The notes under the pieces are model-generated. The model was not told where the DNA came from and searched no databases. It worked only from the letters and a program-made list of their open reading frames with translations. 53,260 nt of DNA, from the NCBI RefSeq assembly GCF_003013405.1, contig NZ_PXZL01000035.1:1-53260 (forward strand). The letters are read 5' to 3'. The position numbers and the translations under genes were made by a program. Of the stretch, positions 7,641-16,510 are shown in pieces. How positions within the stretch are numbered: the first letter of the stretch is position 1; each line of letters begins with the position of its first letter. This stretch comes from Brevibacillus formosus. GTDB taxonomy: Bacteria; Bacillota; Bacilli; Brevibacillales; Brevibacillaceae.

Positions 7641-7843
7641 GGGAAGAAGCGAATTTCCAGTCCAAGCGCCTCTGGAGCCCGACCTAGCTTCGGAAAAAAT
7701 GGCGGGGAATTTCAGCTTCACTTATGAAAAAACTCCTCGAAACTTCTACGTTTGAAGCGCTCCCGACATTTTTTCCGGAGCGGACAGTGAATCCCCCATG
7801 CGGGGCGTAGGCCGAAGCGTAGACTGGAAATTCGCTTCTTCCC
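7641..7843. repeat. Structured intergenic repeat, copy 1
   Basis: This 203 bp element is bounded by a perfect 22 bp inverted repeat (7641-7662 and 7822-7843). Inside are a second long stem, GGAAAAAATGGCGGG (7692-7706 region) against CCCGACATTTTTTCC (7762-7776), and smaller hairpins such as CCCCCATGCGGGG. It shares most of its sequence with 19869-20069. Stem positions differ in compensating pairs between the copies. It lies between the ctaCDEF terminator and the tetR promoter. No open frame or transposase is associated. It may be a MITE-like or RNA-forming element. Confidence 0.85.
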
Positions 7844-7874
7844 CTCCCCAACAGCCACTCAATAAAACAAGATC

Positions 7875-7907
7875 AAAAAAAAGAGGACAGACCCAATGTC
7901 TGTCCTC
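7875..7907 (-). terminator. Terminator of the ctaCDEF operon
   Basis: In minus-strand reading, GAGGACAGAC pairs with GTCTGTCCTC (7907-7898 with 7892-7883) over a 5-base loop, followed by eight T (7882-7875). It lies just after ctaF. Confidence 0.93.
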
Positions 7908-7924
7908 TCGCATCGCTCTACTTC

Positions 7925-8242
7925 CTAGATCCACACCCAGAAAATAAAGACGATGATCGCCATCATAATCACAAACAATCCTGCAAAAATACTGATCCGT
8001 GCAAACTCATGACCTTTTTGATCCATGTGCATCCAGACATACAGCTGGAAGAACGCTTGAACAAAGGCCAGTGCTACGATGAATGGTACGGTAAAACCTG
8101 ATGGAATTGCTTCATACGCCACTGCAATGAATGCCAGTGCGGTCAATACGAGAGATCCGATGAAAGCAACAATGTGTCTTTTCGGACCATCGTGTTTAAC
8201 TTTCGGTTTGCGTACCTCTTCATTATGAGCTTGTGCTCCCAT
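7925..8242 (-). CDS. ctaF: Cytochrome c oxidase subunit IV
   Basis: This 105-residue integral membrane protein has three predicted helices (about residues 24-42, 49-70 and 80-104). It has the family-typical segment FFQLYVWMHMDQKGHE between helices 2 and 3. It is the small subunit of the haem-copper oxidase and closes the ctaCDEF operon, starting 3 bases after ctaE. A strong terminator follows the stop. The order and size match the Bacillus caa3 oxidase operon. Confidence 0.92.
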   Translation of the reverse strand: MGAQAHNEEVRKPKVKHDGPKRHIVAFIGSLVLTALAFIAVAYEAIPSGFTVPFIVALAFVQAFFQLYVWMHMDQKGHEFARISIFAGLFVIMMAIIVFIFWVWI

Positions 8243-8245
8243 AGA

Positions 8246-8872
8246 TTATCCCACCTTTCCACCGATCATACCCATGAGATATACCACGGTAAAGATGAAT
8301 ACCCATACAACGTCGATAAAGTGCCAGTACAGACTTGCCAGGTAGAACTTCGGTGCCGTTACTACCGTCAGGCCCTTTTTCGTCGCAGACAGTTGCAAAA
8401 GGATGATCCAGCAAATCCCGAACGCTACGTGAGCTCCGTGGAATCCAACCAATGTGTAGAAGGCAGATGAAAATGCACTCGTTGACATTTTCAAGCCTTC
8501 ATTCACATAGTGTACAAACTCGTAAATCTCCAAAGCAAGGAAGCCAAGACCGAGTATTACTGTGATAGTCAGCCATAGCTGAATCTTCTTGAGGTCTTTT
8601 TTGTGCAGAGCCAGTGTAGCCATAACACTTGTCATCGAGCTGGTAAGCAAGAGAAGTGTCGCCACTGCAACGAGATTCATGTCAAACAACGCTTGGGACG
8701 TTGGTCCACCATTTGCTTGATCACGAAGAGCGATAAATGTTGCAAACAAGGAACCGAAGAGAACTGTCTCTCCACCGAGGAAGAGCCAGAAGCCAAGAAC
8801 CTTATTCTTACCTTCAAGGGTGGCTTTTTCCGGTTCGTCAGGCAATACTGCATGTGCGTGATGGTTAGCCAT
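8246..8872 (-). CDS. ctaE: Cytochrome c oxidase subunit III
   Basis: This 208-residue membrane protein has five predicted helices, the shorter bacterial type of subunit III. It contains FWLFLGGETVLFGSLFAT near the start, ALYTLVG-type helix ends and FHGAHVAFGICWI, where the conserved His and Glu of the lipid pocket region lie. The ATG overlaps the ctaD stop in a TAATG arrangement, so the two are translationally coupled. It supports assembly and proton uptake of the oxidase. Confidence 0.93.
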   Translation of the reverse strand: MANHHAHAVLPDEPEKATLEGKNKVLGFWLFLGGETVLFGSLFATFIALRDQANGGPTSQALFDMNLVAVATLLLLTSSMTSVMATLALHKKDLKKIQLWLTITVILGLGFLALEIYEFVHYVNEGLKMSTSAFSSAFYTLVGFHGAHVAFGICWIILLQLSATKKGLTVVTAPKFYLASLYWHFIDVVWVFIFTVVYLMGMIGGKVG

Positions 8873-10716
8873 TAAGCCTTTACCCCTTTCTCTTCGAGTT
8901 CATCTTCATGAATGTGATAACCTGGATCGTCTTTCACTGAACGGGTAAACATGCAGGCCAGTGTAGCGAGTATTCCAATGACTACAACCACATAGTTGTG
9001 GTAGATAAAACCATAGCCTGCCACGAACAATCCGAGAGACATCAGGAATGGCAAGAACGATGGCGATGGCATGTGAATGTCGCCAATAGGCTCAGCAGGC
9101 GTCATGCCTTTGTTACCAGCCATTTTCTCAACCCACAACGCATCCAAACCGCGAACGAGAGGCGTTTGAACGAAGTTGTACTCCGGCGGCGGTGAAGGAA
9201 TCGCCCATTCGAGTGAACGTCCATCCCATGGATCTGCAGGAGCGCGTTTGGAGCTTTTCGCTGCAACGAATACGTTGATTACGAATAGGATGGTACCGAT
9301 CGTCATACCAAATGCACCAATCGTACTGATAAAGTTCCCCATATCCAGGTTCTGATCTTTGAGGTATGTAAAGACGCGACGCGGCATCCCCATCAGCCCC
9401 AGGAAGTGTTGCGGGAAGAAGGTAAGGTGGAAACCAATGAAGAACGTCCAGAAGTTCCATTTACCAATTGTTTCGTTCAGCATTTTACCGAACATTTTCG
9501 GCCACCAGTAGTAAAGACCGGAGAAGAGACCGAATACGAGACCCCCTACGATTACGTAGTGGAAGTGAGCAACTACAAAATAACTGTCATGGTATTGGTA
9601 GTCAGCTGGCGGAACCGCAAGCATAACCCCTGTCATACCACCGATTGTAAACGTTGGGATAAATCCTACTGCAAACAGGTTTGCGGTAGGGAAGCGGATT
9701 TGACCGCCCCACATGGTCAACAGCCAGTTAAAGATTTTAATACCTGTAGGAACAGCAATCAACATGGTTGCAAGTCCAAACAGCGTGTTGGCAATTGCGC
9801 CCAAGCCTGTTGTGAACATGTGGTGAGCCCACACCATGAAGCCCAAGAAACCGATCAGCGCTGTTGCAAACACCATGGAGCTGTAACCGAACAGGCGCTT
9901 TCTTGAGAATGTAGAAACTACTTCAGAAATGATACCGAATGCCGGGAGAATCAAAATGTATACTTCGGGGTGACCGAAGATCCAGAACAAGTGCTCCCAG
10001 ATAACAACGTTACCACCTGCGTCAGGGTTGAAAAAGTTTCCGCCGAACAAGCGGTCAAACATCAACAGAACCAAACCAACCGTAATCGCAGGGAATGCGA
10101 AGAGGATCAAACCGGATGTAATAAAGGACGCCCAGGTGAACATTGGCATACGCATGAATGTCATACCTGGAGCACGCATGTTGATGATGGTAACCAGGAA
10201 GTTAATACCACCAATCAGCGTTCCGAGACCGGCAATTTGCAAACCAAGTACGTAGAAGTCTACTCCTCTTCCACTGTATTGATTCAAAGCCAAAGTTGTA
10301 TACGATGTCCAACCAGCATCAGGTGCGCCACCCAAGAACCAGCTTGTGTTCAGTAGCACTCCCCCGAAGAAAAATAGCCAGAATCCGAGTGCGTTAACAA
10401 ACGGGAATGCTACGTCGCGTGCACCGATTTGAAGGGGAACAATCGCGTTCATCAAAGCAAAAATGATCGGCATAACCGCCAAGAAAATCATCGTAGTGCC
10501 GTGCATCGTAATTAATTCGTTAAAAGTCTTGGCACCAACGAATTCAATCTCTGGGTACATCAACTGCAAACGAATCAGCAGGGCTTCCAAACCACCGGCC
10601 AAGAAGAAAATCCCACCAGCAATCAGATAAAGGATCGCAATCTTCTTATGGTCCACTGTCGTAAGATAATCCCACAGCCCCGAACGATTTGGTGCATGAG
10701 AAGCATGTGCAGACAC
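8872..10716 (-). CDS. ctaD: Cytochrome c oxidase subunit I
   Basis: This 614-residue catalytic subunit has twelve core helices plus a C-terminal extension. Landmarks seen include TMHGTTMIFL (axial His of low-spin haem), WEHLFWIFGHPEVYILILPA (CuB His and the cross-linked Tyr), AHHMFTTG (two CuB His) and AHFHYVIVGG (high-spin and low-spin haem His). It reduces oxygen to water and pumps protons. It starts at a GTG behind AAAAAGGAGG. The HPEVY motif and K/D-channel-like features indicate an A-type oxidase. It sits between ctaC and ctaE. Confidence 0.96.
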   Translation of the reverse strand: MSAHASHAPNRSGLWDYLTTVDHKKIAILYLIAGGIFFLAGGLEALLIRLQLMYPEIEFVGAKTFNELITMHGTTMIFLAVMPIIFALMNAIVPLQIGARDVAFPFVNALGFWLFFFGGVLLNTSWFLGGAPDAGWTSYTTLALNQYSGRGVDFYVLGLQIAGLGTLIGGINFLVTIINMRAPGMTFMRMPMFTWASFITSGLILFAFPAITVGLVLLMFDRLFGGNFFNPDAGGNVVIWEHLFWIFGHPEVYILILPAFGIISEVVSTFSRKRLFGYSSMVFATALIGFLGFMVWAHHMFTTGLGAIANTLFGLATMLIAVPTGIKIFNWLLTMWGGQIRFPTANLFAVGFIPTFTIGGMTGVMLAVPPADYQYHDSYFVVAHFHYVIVGGLVFGLFSGLYYWWPKMFGKMLNETIGKWNFWTFFIGFHLTFFPQHFLGLMGMPRRVFTYLKDQNLDMGNFISTIGAFGMTIGTILFVINVFVAAKSSKRAPADPWDGRSLEWAIPSPPPEYNFVQTPLVRGLDALWVEKMAGNKGMTPAEPIGDIHMPSPSFLPFLMSLGLFVAGYGFIYHNYVVVVIGILATLACMFTRSVKDDPGYHIHEDELEEKGVKA

Positions 10717-10787
10717 GGGTTTACCTCCTTTTTAAGCGTCACTGCCTATGACGATTGTCAATGCAATAAGTTTTATGAGGTTTTACT

Positions 10788-11816
10788 TTACTTTTTCTCG
10801 CTTACGCTCAATGTCTCCATGTACTCTACAAGCGCTTTCACTTGGTTGTCATCGAGGTTGAGGTTAGGCATTTTGTTGCCCGGCTTGATTTTTTGAGGAT
10901 CTTTCAGCCAATCTGCAATGTTTTCAGGCGTATGAGCTTTGATACCTGCTACGCGTTCACGATCTGCAAAGTTAGTCAGGTTTGGCCCCATCTTACCGCC
11001 TTTACCTGCCACAGCGTGACATCCCAAACAGCTCTTATCGAAGATTTGTTGACCTTCTGCAGCCAGTGGAGAAGTTGCCGTTACAGGTTCTTTTGCCTGA
11101 ACGCCCTTCATGCCAGCTACCCAAGTGTCAAAATCTGCTTGTTCCATTACTTCTACCTTGAAGTCCATCAAGGCATGGGACGCTCCACAGAGCTCCGCAC
11201 ATTTACCGTAGTAAATGCCTGTTTTGTCTGCTTGCAGCCACATTTTGTTTTCTTGCCCTGGGTTCGTATCGATTTTGCCGCCCAATGCAGGAATCCAGAA
11301 TGCGTGCTTAACATCAGACGCTGATAATACGAATTGAACCTTTTTACCAACTGGCAATACCAAGTCTTGTGCAGTCGCTACTCCAAGATCAGGATACTCG
11401 AACTCCCACCAGAATTGGTGAGCGGTAACCTTTACTTGAACTGCTTCCTCTTTTGGGTACTCCTTGTGCAGTGCAAAACCGGTAGTAACAGTCGGAATCG
11501 CCATGATGATAAGGAGCAAGAAAGGAATTACCGTCCAAAGAATTTCAAGTGCATGATTTCCTTCGACCTGCTTAGGAATGCCTTGCTGTCCGGGACGCTT
11601 ACGATAACGGATAAGGACGTACGTAAAGATCGCCATTACGACAATGAAGACGCCGATCATGATAGCGGAGGACAGCTTCATCAGGTCAAACTGCATAGCA
11701 GCTACCGGACCAGAGGGCTTGAGCGCTGAGAGCTCATCTTTGCCACACCCGGTTAACACTAGCGCCAGCAGAGCAAACAGGGAAAACTGACGCCAATACT
11801 GTTGCCAACCCTTCAT
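10788..11816 (-). CDS. ctaC: Cytochrome c oxidase subunit II with fused cytochrome c
   Basis: This 342-residue lipoprotein subunit has a signal peptide ending in a LTGC lipobox (Cys24), two transmembrane helices, and a CuA domain with HQFWWEFEY and the ligand set C206, C210, H214, M217 in CAELCGASHALM. A C-terminal haem c domain carries CLGCH at 263-267 and NKMPNL as the likely Met ligand. The fusion defines a caa3 oxidase that takes electrons from cytochrome c. It is the first gene of the operon. Confidence 0.95.
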   Translation of the reverse strand: MKGWQQYWRQFSLFALLALVLTGCGKDELSALKPSGPVAAMQFDLMKLSSAIMIGVFIVVMAIFTYVLIRYRKRPGQQGIPKQVEGNHALEILWTVIPFLLLIIMAIPTVTTGFALHKEYPKEEAVQVKVTAHQFWWEFEYPDLGVATAQDLVLPVGKKVQFVLSASDVKHAFWIPALGGKIDTNPGQENKMWLQADKTGIYYGKCAELCGASHALMDFKVEVMEQADFDTWVAGMKGVQAKEPVTATSPLAAEGQQIFDKSCLGCHAVAGKGGKMGPNLTNFADRERVAGIKAHTPENIADWLKDPQKIKPGNKMPNLNLDDNQVKALVEYMETLSVSEKK

Positions 11817-12152
11817 ACCAATGAACCCCTCTTTCTTCGTGTTGGTAACGTTCTAGCCACGCCTACAACTAGAAGTTTTCGTACTTTTCTATCTGCTTGA
11901 AGAAATCGCATACAATACCATTCACAACTATAATACCCAAACGTGAAAAGTATTAGCAGTCATTCCAGAAACAAACAGGAAAGTAAGGGGCAGTGTTGCA
12001 CACTTCTACCCAAGCGTGGTAACCATTTAAGTATACATAAATTTTCCTTAATACAAAGGCTATTTGTTATGATTTTGTTAACAAATTTATGAACAATTTT
12101 GTGAACATTGGAGTTAAATACTGTCAAACTATCCATTTAAAAGGAGAATTTC
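11817..12152. promoter_or_regulatory. Divergent region between ctaC and a dehydrogenase gene
   Basis: This 336-base AT-rich region separates divergent genes. A weak minus-strand promoter candidate for ctaC is TTGGGT (11940-11935), 17 bases, TATTGT (11917-11912), overlapping a TTGTGAAT motif like ResD-type sites. On the plus side there is a 12-base palindrome TTTGTTAACAAA (12074-12085) and two TGAACA repeats followed by TAAATACT. These are suggestive only; no RNA gene was seen. Confidence 0.3.
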
Positions 12153-12989
12153 ATGCAAAAAAGACCAATTGCACTAGTCACTGGTACCTCAAGTGGCTTT
12201 GGTAAGCACGCATCAGTCGCTTTAGTCAAGGCCGGTTTTCAGGTAATTGCTGCTATGCGTGATCTAGCAAAAAGAGACCCTCTTGACAAATTGGCAAGCT
12301 TGTTTATAGATCCTGAGCATCTGGAAGTCATTTCCCTTGATGTTACGAATCCGGAACAAATTCAGGATGCGATCACCTCCATTATTGCAAAGCATGGGCG
12401 CATTGATCTGTTAGTGAACAATGCCGGCTACGCGTTGGGCGGCTTTGCCGAGGAAGTCACTTCGGAGGAATGGCGCAAGCAGTTTGATGTAAATGTGTTC
12501 GGACTGATCGACGTCACTCGGGCAGTCTTGCCTTATATGCGGCAGCAACAAGCTGGACGAATTATTAACGTAAGCAGCATCAGTGGGCGATTTGGTTTCC
12601 CTGGTCTATCACCGTATGCTGCATCCAAGCATGCAGTCGAAGGCTTCAGTGAGTCGCTTCGCCTCGAAATGCTACCCTTTCAGGTCCAAGTCGTCCTTGT
12701 TGAGCCCGGCTCCTTTCGTACAGCAATCTGGGAGAAAGGAATGCAAGACCAACAGCTTAATGAAAACTCTCCTTACGCCTCCCAAATGAAGAAACTGATG
12801 CGTCACGTAGAAGCGATCATAGAAAAGGCACCTCCCCCTGACGCAGTCATCTCGACGATTGTCCATGCAGCCACCACTCCCAAGCCGCGATTCCGCTACC
12901 CAGTTGGCCGAGGCGTGGGACTTACGATCGCCGCAAAAAATTGGCTTCCGTGGTCATGGATTGAGCGAATCGTGACAAAGCGATCGTAA
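12153..12989 (+). CDS. Classical short-chain dehydrogenase/reductase
   Basis: This 278-residue NAD(P)-dependent oxidoreductase has the cofactor loop TGTSSGFG at residues 10-17, NNAG at 89-92, catalytic Ser near 141-144 in NVSSISG, and Tyr155 with Lys159 in YAASK. The PGSFRT segment follows. The C-terminal extension with PWSWIERIV resembles ketoreductases and YusZ-like proteins of Bacillus. An AAGGAG site lies before the ATG. It is transcribed alone, divergent from ctaC, and ends at a bidirectional terminator. The substrate is unknown. Confidence 0.88.
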   Translation: MQKRPIALVTGTSSGFGKHASVALVKAGFQVIAAMRDLAKRDPLDKLASLFIDPEHLEVISLDVTNPEQIQDAITSIIAKHGRIDLLVNNAGYALGGFAEEVTSEEWRKQFDVNVFGLIDVTRAVLPYMRQQQAGRIINVSSISGRFGFPGLSPYAASKHAVEGFSESLRLEMLPFQVQVVLVEPGSFRTAIWEKGMQDQQLNENSPYASQMKKLMRHVEAIIEKAPPPDAVISTIVHAATTPKPRFRYPVGRGVGLTIAAKNWLPWSWIERIVTKRS

Positions 12990-13003
12990 TGATTTATCCA
13001 TAA

Positions 13004-13031
13004 ACAAAACACACCCCGAAGGAGTGTGTTT
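13004..13031. terminator. Bidirectional terminator
   Basis: AAACACACCCC and GGAGTGTGTTT form a stem with one mismatch around a GAA loop. It serves the plus-strand dehydrogenase and the minus-strand DUF2512 gene, which converge here. Confidence 0.7.
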
Positions 13032-13044
13032 GCACGTTAAACAA

Positions 13045-13395
13045 CTATACACTTTCCGTTCGTCCTGTGCGTATCAGCCAAACATGCTGGATATATTCTG
13101 CTACGCCAAAAAATATCGCAACAAAACCGGCCCCGATTGCAGCGATTTGAGCCGTCGGCAAAAACACAATGCTTCCATAAACGATCAAAAAGCTGATAAT
13201 CAAGTCAAACATGGTCGTAAGCCAAAGACTCCCTGATGCAAGGATCGCCCTATCCAAAAAATATCCGGCGACTGCCAATACAAATCCGACTCCGACAGAC
13301 TGATATAGATTAGCGAAATTCACTTCTGGAAAGAGAGCATCTGCCAAAACGACCAATAACGGACTAACGAGCAGCTTCATCAAAAGACCGTCCAC
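13045..13395 (-). CDS. DUF2512 (YndM-like) membrane protein
   Basis: This 116-residue protein has four predicted membrane helices spanning most of its length, with the pattern VGFVLAVAGYFLDRAIL and LTTMFDLIISFLIVYGS seen in the DUF2512/YndM family of spore formers. The start is a GTG behind AAGGAGA. It is the last gene of the Ger-type cluster, 47 bases after the small membrane gene, and may be cotranscribed with it. No function is established for the family; the setting suggests a sporulation-linked role. Confidence 0.7.
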   Translation of the reverse strand: MDGLLMKLLVSPLLVVLADALFPEVNFANLYQSVGVGFVLAVAGYFLDRAILASGSLWLTTMFDLIISFLIVYGSIVFLPTAQIAAIGAGFVAIFFGVAEYIQHVWLIRTGRTESV

Positions 13396-13442
13396 GTCTA
13401 TTTACTCTCCTTTACTGGGGGTGTACTCAGTATGCCCCTCGT

Positions 13443-13670
13443 TTACTTCAGCCATGTCATGACGCCGTCGTATACCGGCTTGTAAACCATTTCCATCCAA
13501 TAAACAGGATTAGGGACAACCCCTTTCTCGGCTCCTGCGTACAAGCCAACACTGATGACAAGCAACCCAAGAAAGACAGCAATCTCTTTGCGCTGCTGCT
13601 TCCGAATCAATCTGGGCAGCTCGTATGCACAAACCATTATAGATACAACGATGACGGCAAATGTCGACAT
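13443..13670 (-). CDS. Small two-helix membrane protein, likely Ger receptor D subunit
   Basis: This 75-residue protein has two predicted helices (about residues 3-15 and 27-45) separated by a basic RLIRKQQRKE loop. A frame opens at 13718, but GGGGGAG is 5 bases before the ATG at 13670. Small two-helix proteins of this size encoded in germinant receptor operons have been described as D subunits that modulate receptor function. Its position directly after gerC supports this reading. No sequence motif proves it. Confidence 0.55.
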   Translation of the reverse strand: MSTFAVIVVSIMVCAYELPRLIRKQQRKEIAVFLGLLVISVGLYAGAEKGVVPNPVYWMEMVYKPVYDGVMTWLK

Positions 13671-13698
13671 ACAAACTCCCCCTGTCCCTGTTACACAA

Positions 13699-14880
13699 TC
13701 ACTTTTCTTCAAAGGCATTATTGATGGTTCCTAAACGTCTGATTTTCACATCGGCGATCACATGTACTGGCAGCTTGGTAAATTCCTTTTCCCAATTGCT
13801 CCCTATCTTCTTCCATACTTTCGGGTATTTTCGGTGGATCGCTTCTCCGAATCCATATATGTCTACTCCATGTTTCTTGGCATTCGCAATTGCTTTTGTC
13901 GCCAATTTTTCCAGTGATGTTTCTGCCTCTTTTTCCAGCTCCTTGATCGTTCCCTTCTCTGTCAGATCGAGCTTGCACTGCACTTCGCCAATATCATTTT
14001 CCAAACCAATGTGAACGATGACTTCAGGCGCGCCATTTTTCATGGTAGCGTCGATTTTCGCGTCAGCGTGCATGACTTCCAACGTCAAGAGCCCGCCCCC
14101 CTTGCAAGGCATACTTCCGACCGTGCTTTTTACTTTGCCTGTAATGTAACTATAGGCTTTGCTGTCCGCTTCACTCAGCCAGTTGATCAACTTGTCTCCC
14201 CGGAAAGCAGCCAATGTTGTATATTGAAGCAGCACGGGCGAATCTATTTGCTCGACATTTTTTCGTTTATCCCCCTCACTTGCAGGTCCCGTTAGTCGCA
14301 CGCCTGTCAAAACCGCTTGTTTCCCTTTGCTGGTAAAGTCAGTAATCAATTGATCCATCGTAATTGCTGCGGTAGGCGCCCATACTTTGGAGGATGTCTC
14401 CAAAGAAGCAAACATTTCTGTAGAAGGGATTTGCTCAAGCGGTGTGATCACTCTCAGGATGTTGCGTGCCGTCGTTCCTCTAGCGATGGCAATATAAAAG
14501 TCAGTCCGAAACTCATGGTCACGCGAGACAAAATCGACGACAGGAGCGATTCCCTCTCTCGCAACCGCCTCACCAAATATGAGCATCCGCGTATGCGCCA
14601 TATAAATTTTCCGAGGAGAAATCGTGGTCATTTTCCTCACAGCCTCCAAAATCGTCGGCGCGTTCATCGTAAAGAGAGTAACAGGCGAACGTCCAGGCTT
14701 CCCCTTGTTGGCCGCGACCTCTGCAGGGTCTACTACTTGAACCGATACTTGATAGCCTCCTTGCACTTTATCAATACCGATCCCGACCGCAATCGCCAAA
14801 TCGTTCAGTTCTTTTCGATCCCAACAACCAGCTAGGATAACAACGAGCACGATGCAGAGAAGAACTTTTATCCCTTTCAC
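13699..14880 (-). CDS. Ger(x)C-family spore germination lipoprotein
   Basis: This 393-residue lipoprotein has a signal peptide ending in ILAGC with WDRKELNDLA right after the modified Cys, the signature of GerAC proteins. Further family signs are AHTRMLIFGEAVAREG, SRDHEFRTD and the C-terminal YGFGEAIHRKYPKVWK. GerC proteins are outer-face subunits of germinant receptors at the spore inner membrane. The start is a GTG behind AAAGGAG, 35 bases after gerA. No B-subunit gene lies between or after the pair. Confidence 0.93.
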   Translation of the reverse strand: MKGIKVLLCIVLVVILAGCWDRKELNDLAIAVGIGIDKVQGGYQVSVQVVDPAEVAANKGKPGRSPVTLFTMNAPTILEAVRKMTTISPRKIYMAHTRMLIFGEAVAREGIAPVVDFVSRDHEFRTDFYIAIARGTTARNILRVITPLEQIPSTEMFASLETSSKVWAPTAAITMDQLITDFTSKGKQAVLTGVRLTGPASEGDKRKNVEQIDSPVLLQYTTLAAFRGDKLINWLSEADSKAYSYITGKVKSTVGSMPCKGGGLLTLEVMHADAKIDATMKNGAPEVIVHIGLENDIGEVQCKLDLTEKGTIKELEKEAETSLEKLATKAIANAKKHGVDIYGFGEAIHRKYPKVWKKIGSNWEKEFTKLPVHVIADVKIRRLGTINNAFEEK

Positions 14881-14915
14881 TGGTGCCCACTCCTTTACAT
14901 GCTGTGGAAAGCCTC

Positions 14916-16424
14916 TTACTTCTGCGGCGGTAATGGCTTTATCCCTTTAGATTGACGGCGCAAATTGTTTTTGGTGATCGATTCAGGACGTTTGTCCAAG
15001 GCCCAGCGAGGCAAGCGAAAGATCGTGTCTCTTTGCTCTTTCAAGGAAAACGGAGCAAACGATTCCATATACGGTACGCCAAACGAGCGTAAACTGCATA
15101 AATGCAGCACTAACGCAAGGATCCCTACAATAATTCCGTATATGCCAAAAGAAGCAGCCAGAACCATCAGTGGAAAGCGAAGAATCCTCACGGTAATCGA
15201 CATGTTGCTCGCTGGGAAAATAAAGCTGGAGATTGCGGTAATCGAGACCACAATAACCATCGCTGCCGAAACAATCCCCGCCTCCACCGCTGCTTGTCCG
15301 ATGACCAGTGTTCCCACGATAGAAATGGCTTGACCGACGGCACGCGGCATCCGAATTCCAGCCTCTCGCAATATCTCAAAAGCCACTTCCATCATGATCG
15401 CCTCAATAAAGGCTGGAAAGGGCACTCCTTCTCTCTGTGCCGCCAAGCTGATTAAAAGCTGTGTCGGGAGCATCTCTTGGTGGAAGGTCGTAATGGCGAT
15501 ATAGAGAGAGGGAGCAAGCAACGCTATAAAAAAACAAGCGAATCGCAGCATGCGAATCAACGTACTAAAATCAAAGCGCTGATAGTAGTCCTCCGCTGAA
15601 TGGAAAAACTCAACAAAGAGAGAGGGCACGGTCAGAACAAAAGGAGTCCCATCTACAAGAATCGCTACGCGCCCCTCTAATAGATTTGCGGCGACCACAT
15701 CCGGGCGCTCCGAGTTAGAGATGGTGGGGAAAGGTGTGTAGGCTTCGTCCTGGATCAGCTCCTCAATCATTCCGCTTTCCAAGATGCCATCGATGCTGAT
15801 TCGATCCAGTCTGTTACGCACTTCTTCTACAACACCTTCTTCTACAATCCCTTTTATATAAACAATCGCGACTTCTGTCTTGGTTTCCTCGCCGATTCTG
15901 CTGATTTCCATCCTTAGCTTTTCACTGGAAATCCGTCTGCGCAGCAGCGTAATATTCGTGCGAAGTGTCTCCGTGAAGCTTTCCCGTGGACCACGAATAA
16001 CGGTTTGCGATGACGGCTCGGTGACTCCTCTATCCTTCCACTCCTGCAAACCGACATGAATTGCTTGCGAGCAGCCATCCACGAGAATGATCACACAGCC
16101 AGACAGCAATGCTGTAAACAATGTGGGAAAATCGTATAAATCCCCCATATCCCCTACGGTCAGGACGGATTCTTTTAAAAAGGGAACGAACTCGTCTTCG
16201 CGTATCCCTTCCCATTCTTTCAAGCGTATTTTATATAAGAGACTATCGATTAATACGGCTTGCACCAGATACGAATCAACCATGCCATCCGCATACAAGA
16301 CCGCTGCCCGAACAGGCTCTAGGGTATTTAGGACTACCTCTCGAATCACAATGTCATTGCTGTAACCGAGCGATTCTTTAATATAGTGAACGTTGTCGTC
16401 TAAGCTGCAACCAATCTGAGTCAT
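14916..16424 (-). CDS. GerA-family spore germination protein
   Basis: This 502-residue A subunit of a germinant receptor has a soluble N-terminal part with the GCSLDDN start and the GPRESFTETLRTNITLLRRR motif near 145-165. RVAILVDGTPF marks the junction, and the C-terminal half has about four to five membrane helices. GAGGAG precedes the ATG. The gene begins the operon A-C-D-DUF2512. Expression is expected in the forespore, but no convincing sigma-G promoter was identified upstream. Confidence 0.93.
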   Translation of the reverse strand: MTQIGCSLDDNVHYIKESLGYSNDIVIREVVLNTLEPVRAAVLYADGMVDSYLVQAVLIDSLLYKIRLKEWEGIREDEFVPFLKESVLTVGDMGDLYDFPTLFTALLSGCVIILVDGCSQAIHVGLQEWKDRGVTEPSSQTVIRGPRESFTETLRTNITLLRRRISSEKLRMEISRIGEETKTEVAIVYIKGIVEEGVVEEVRNRLDRISIDGILESGMIEELIQDEAYTPFPTISNSERPDVVAANLLEGRVAILVDGTPFVLTVPSLFVEFFHSAEDYYQRFDFSTLIRMLRFACFFIALLAPSLYIAITTFHQEMLPTQLLISLAAQREGVPFPAFIEAIMMEVAFEILREAGIRMPRAVGQAISIVGTLVIGQAAVEAGIVSAAMVIVVSITAISSFIFPASNMSITVRILRFPLMVLAASFGIYGIIVGILALVLHLCSLRSFGVPYMESFAPFSLKEQRDTIFRLPRWALDKRPESITKNNLRRQSKGIKPLPPQK

Positions 16425-16486
16425 TCGGATTGCTCCTCACATCGGCAATATGAACACAGTTTCTCCGATTGCCCCCATTGCTAAAC

Positions 16487-16506
16487 AAAACGATCATGAT
16501 CGTTTT
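16487..16506. promoter_or_regulatory. Perfect 20-bp palindrome upstream of gerA
   Basis: AAAACGATCATGATCGTTTT is a perfect palindrome, 62 bases before the gerA start and just after the preceding gene's terminator. It could be an operator, or part of a termination region for read-through. Confidence 0.5.
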
Positions 16507-16510
16507 CACA

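Noticed and set aside
7746..7934. A 62-residue open frame across the structured repeat and the cta terminator.
   Set aside because: It runs through inverted repeats and a terminator and has no start signals; copy 2 of the repeat does not keep the frame.
10820..10840. AAGCGCTTTCA resembling a CcpA cre site.
   Set aside because: It lies inside the 3' end of ctaC and has only half of the consensus; no regulatory position.
12074..12116. TTTGTTAACAAA and nearby TGTGAA motifs as a Rex or FNR operator.
   Set aside because: Spacing and sequence do not match the Rex or FNR consensus closely enough; kept only as a note in the intergenic entry.
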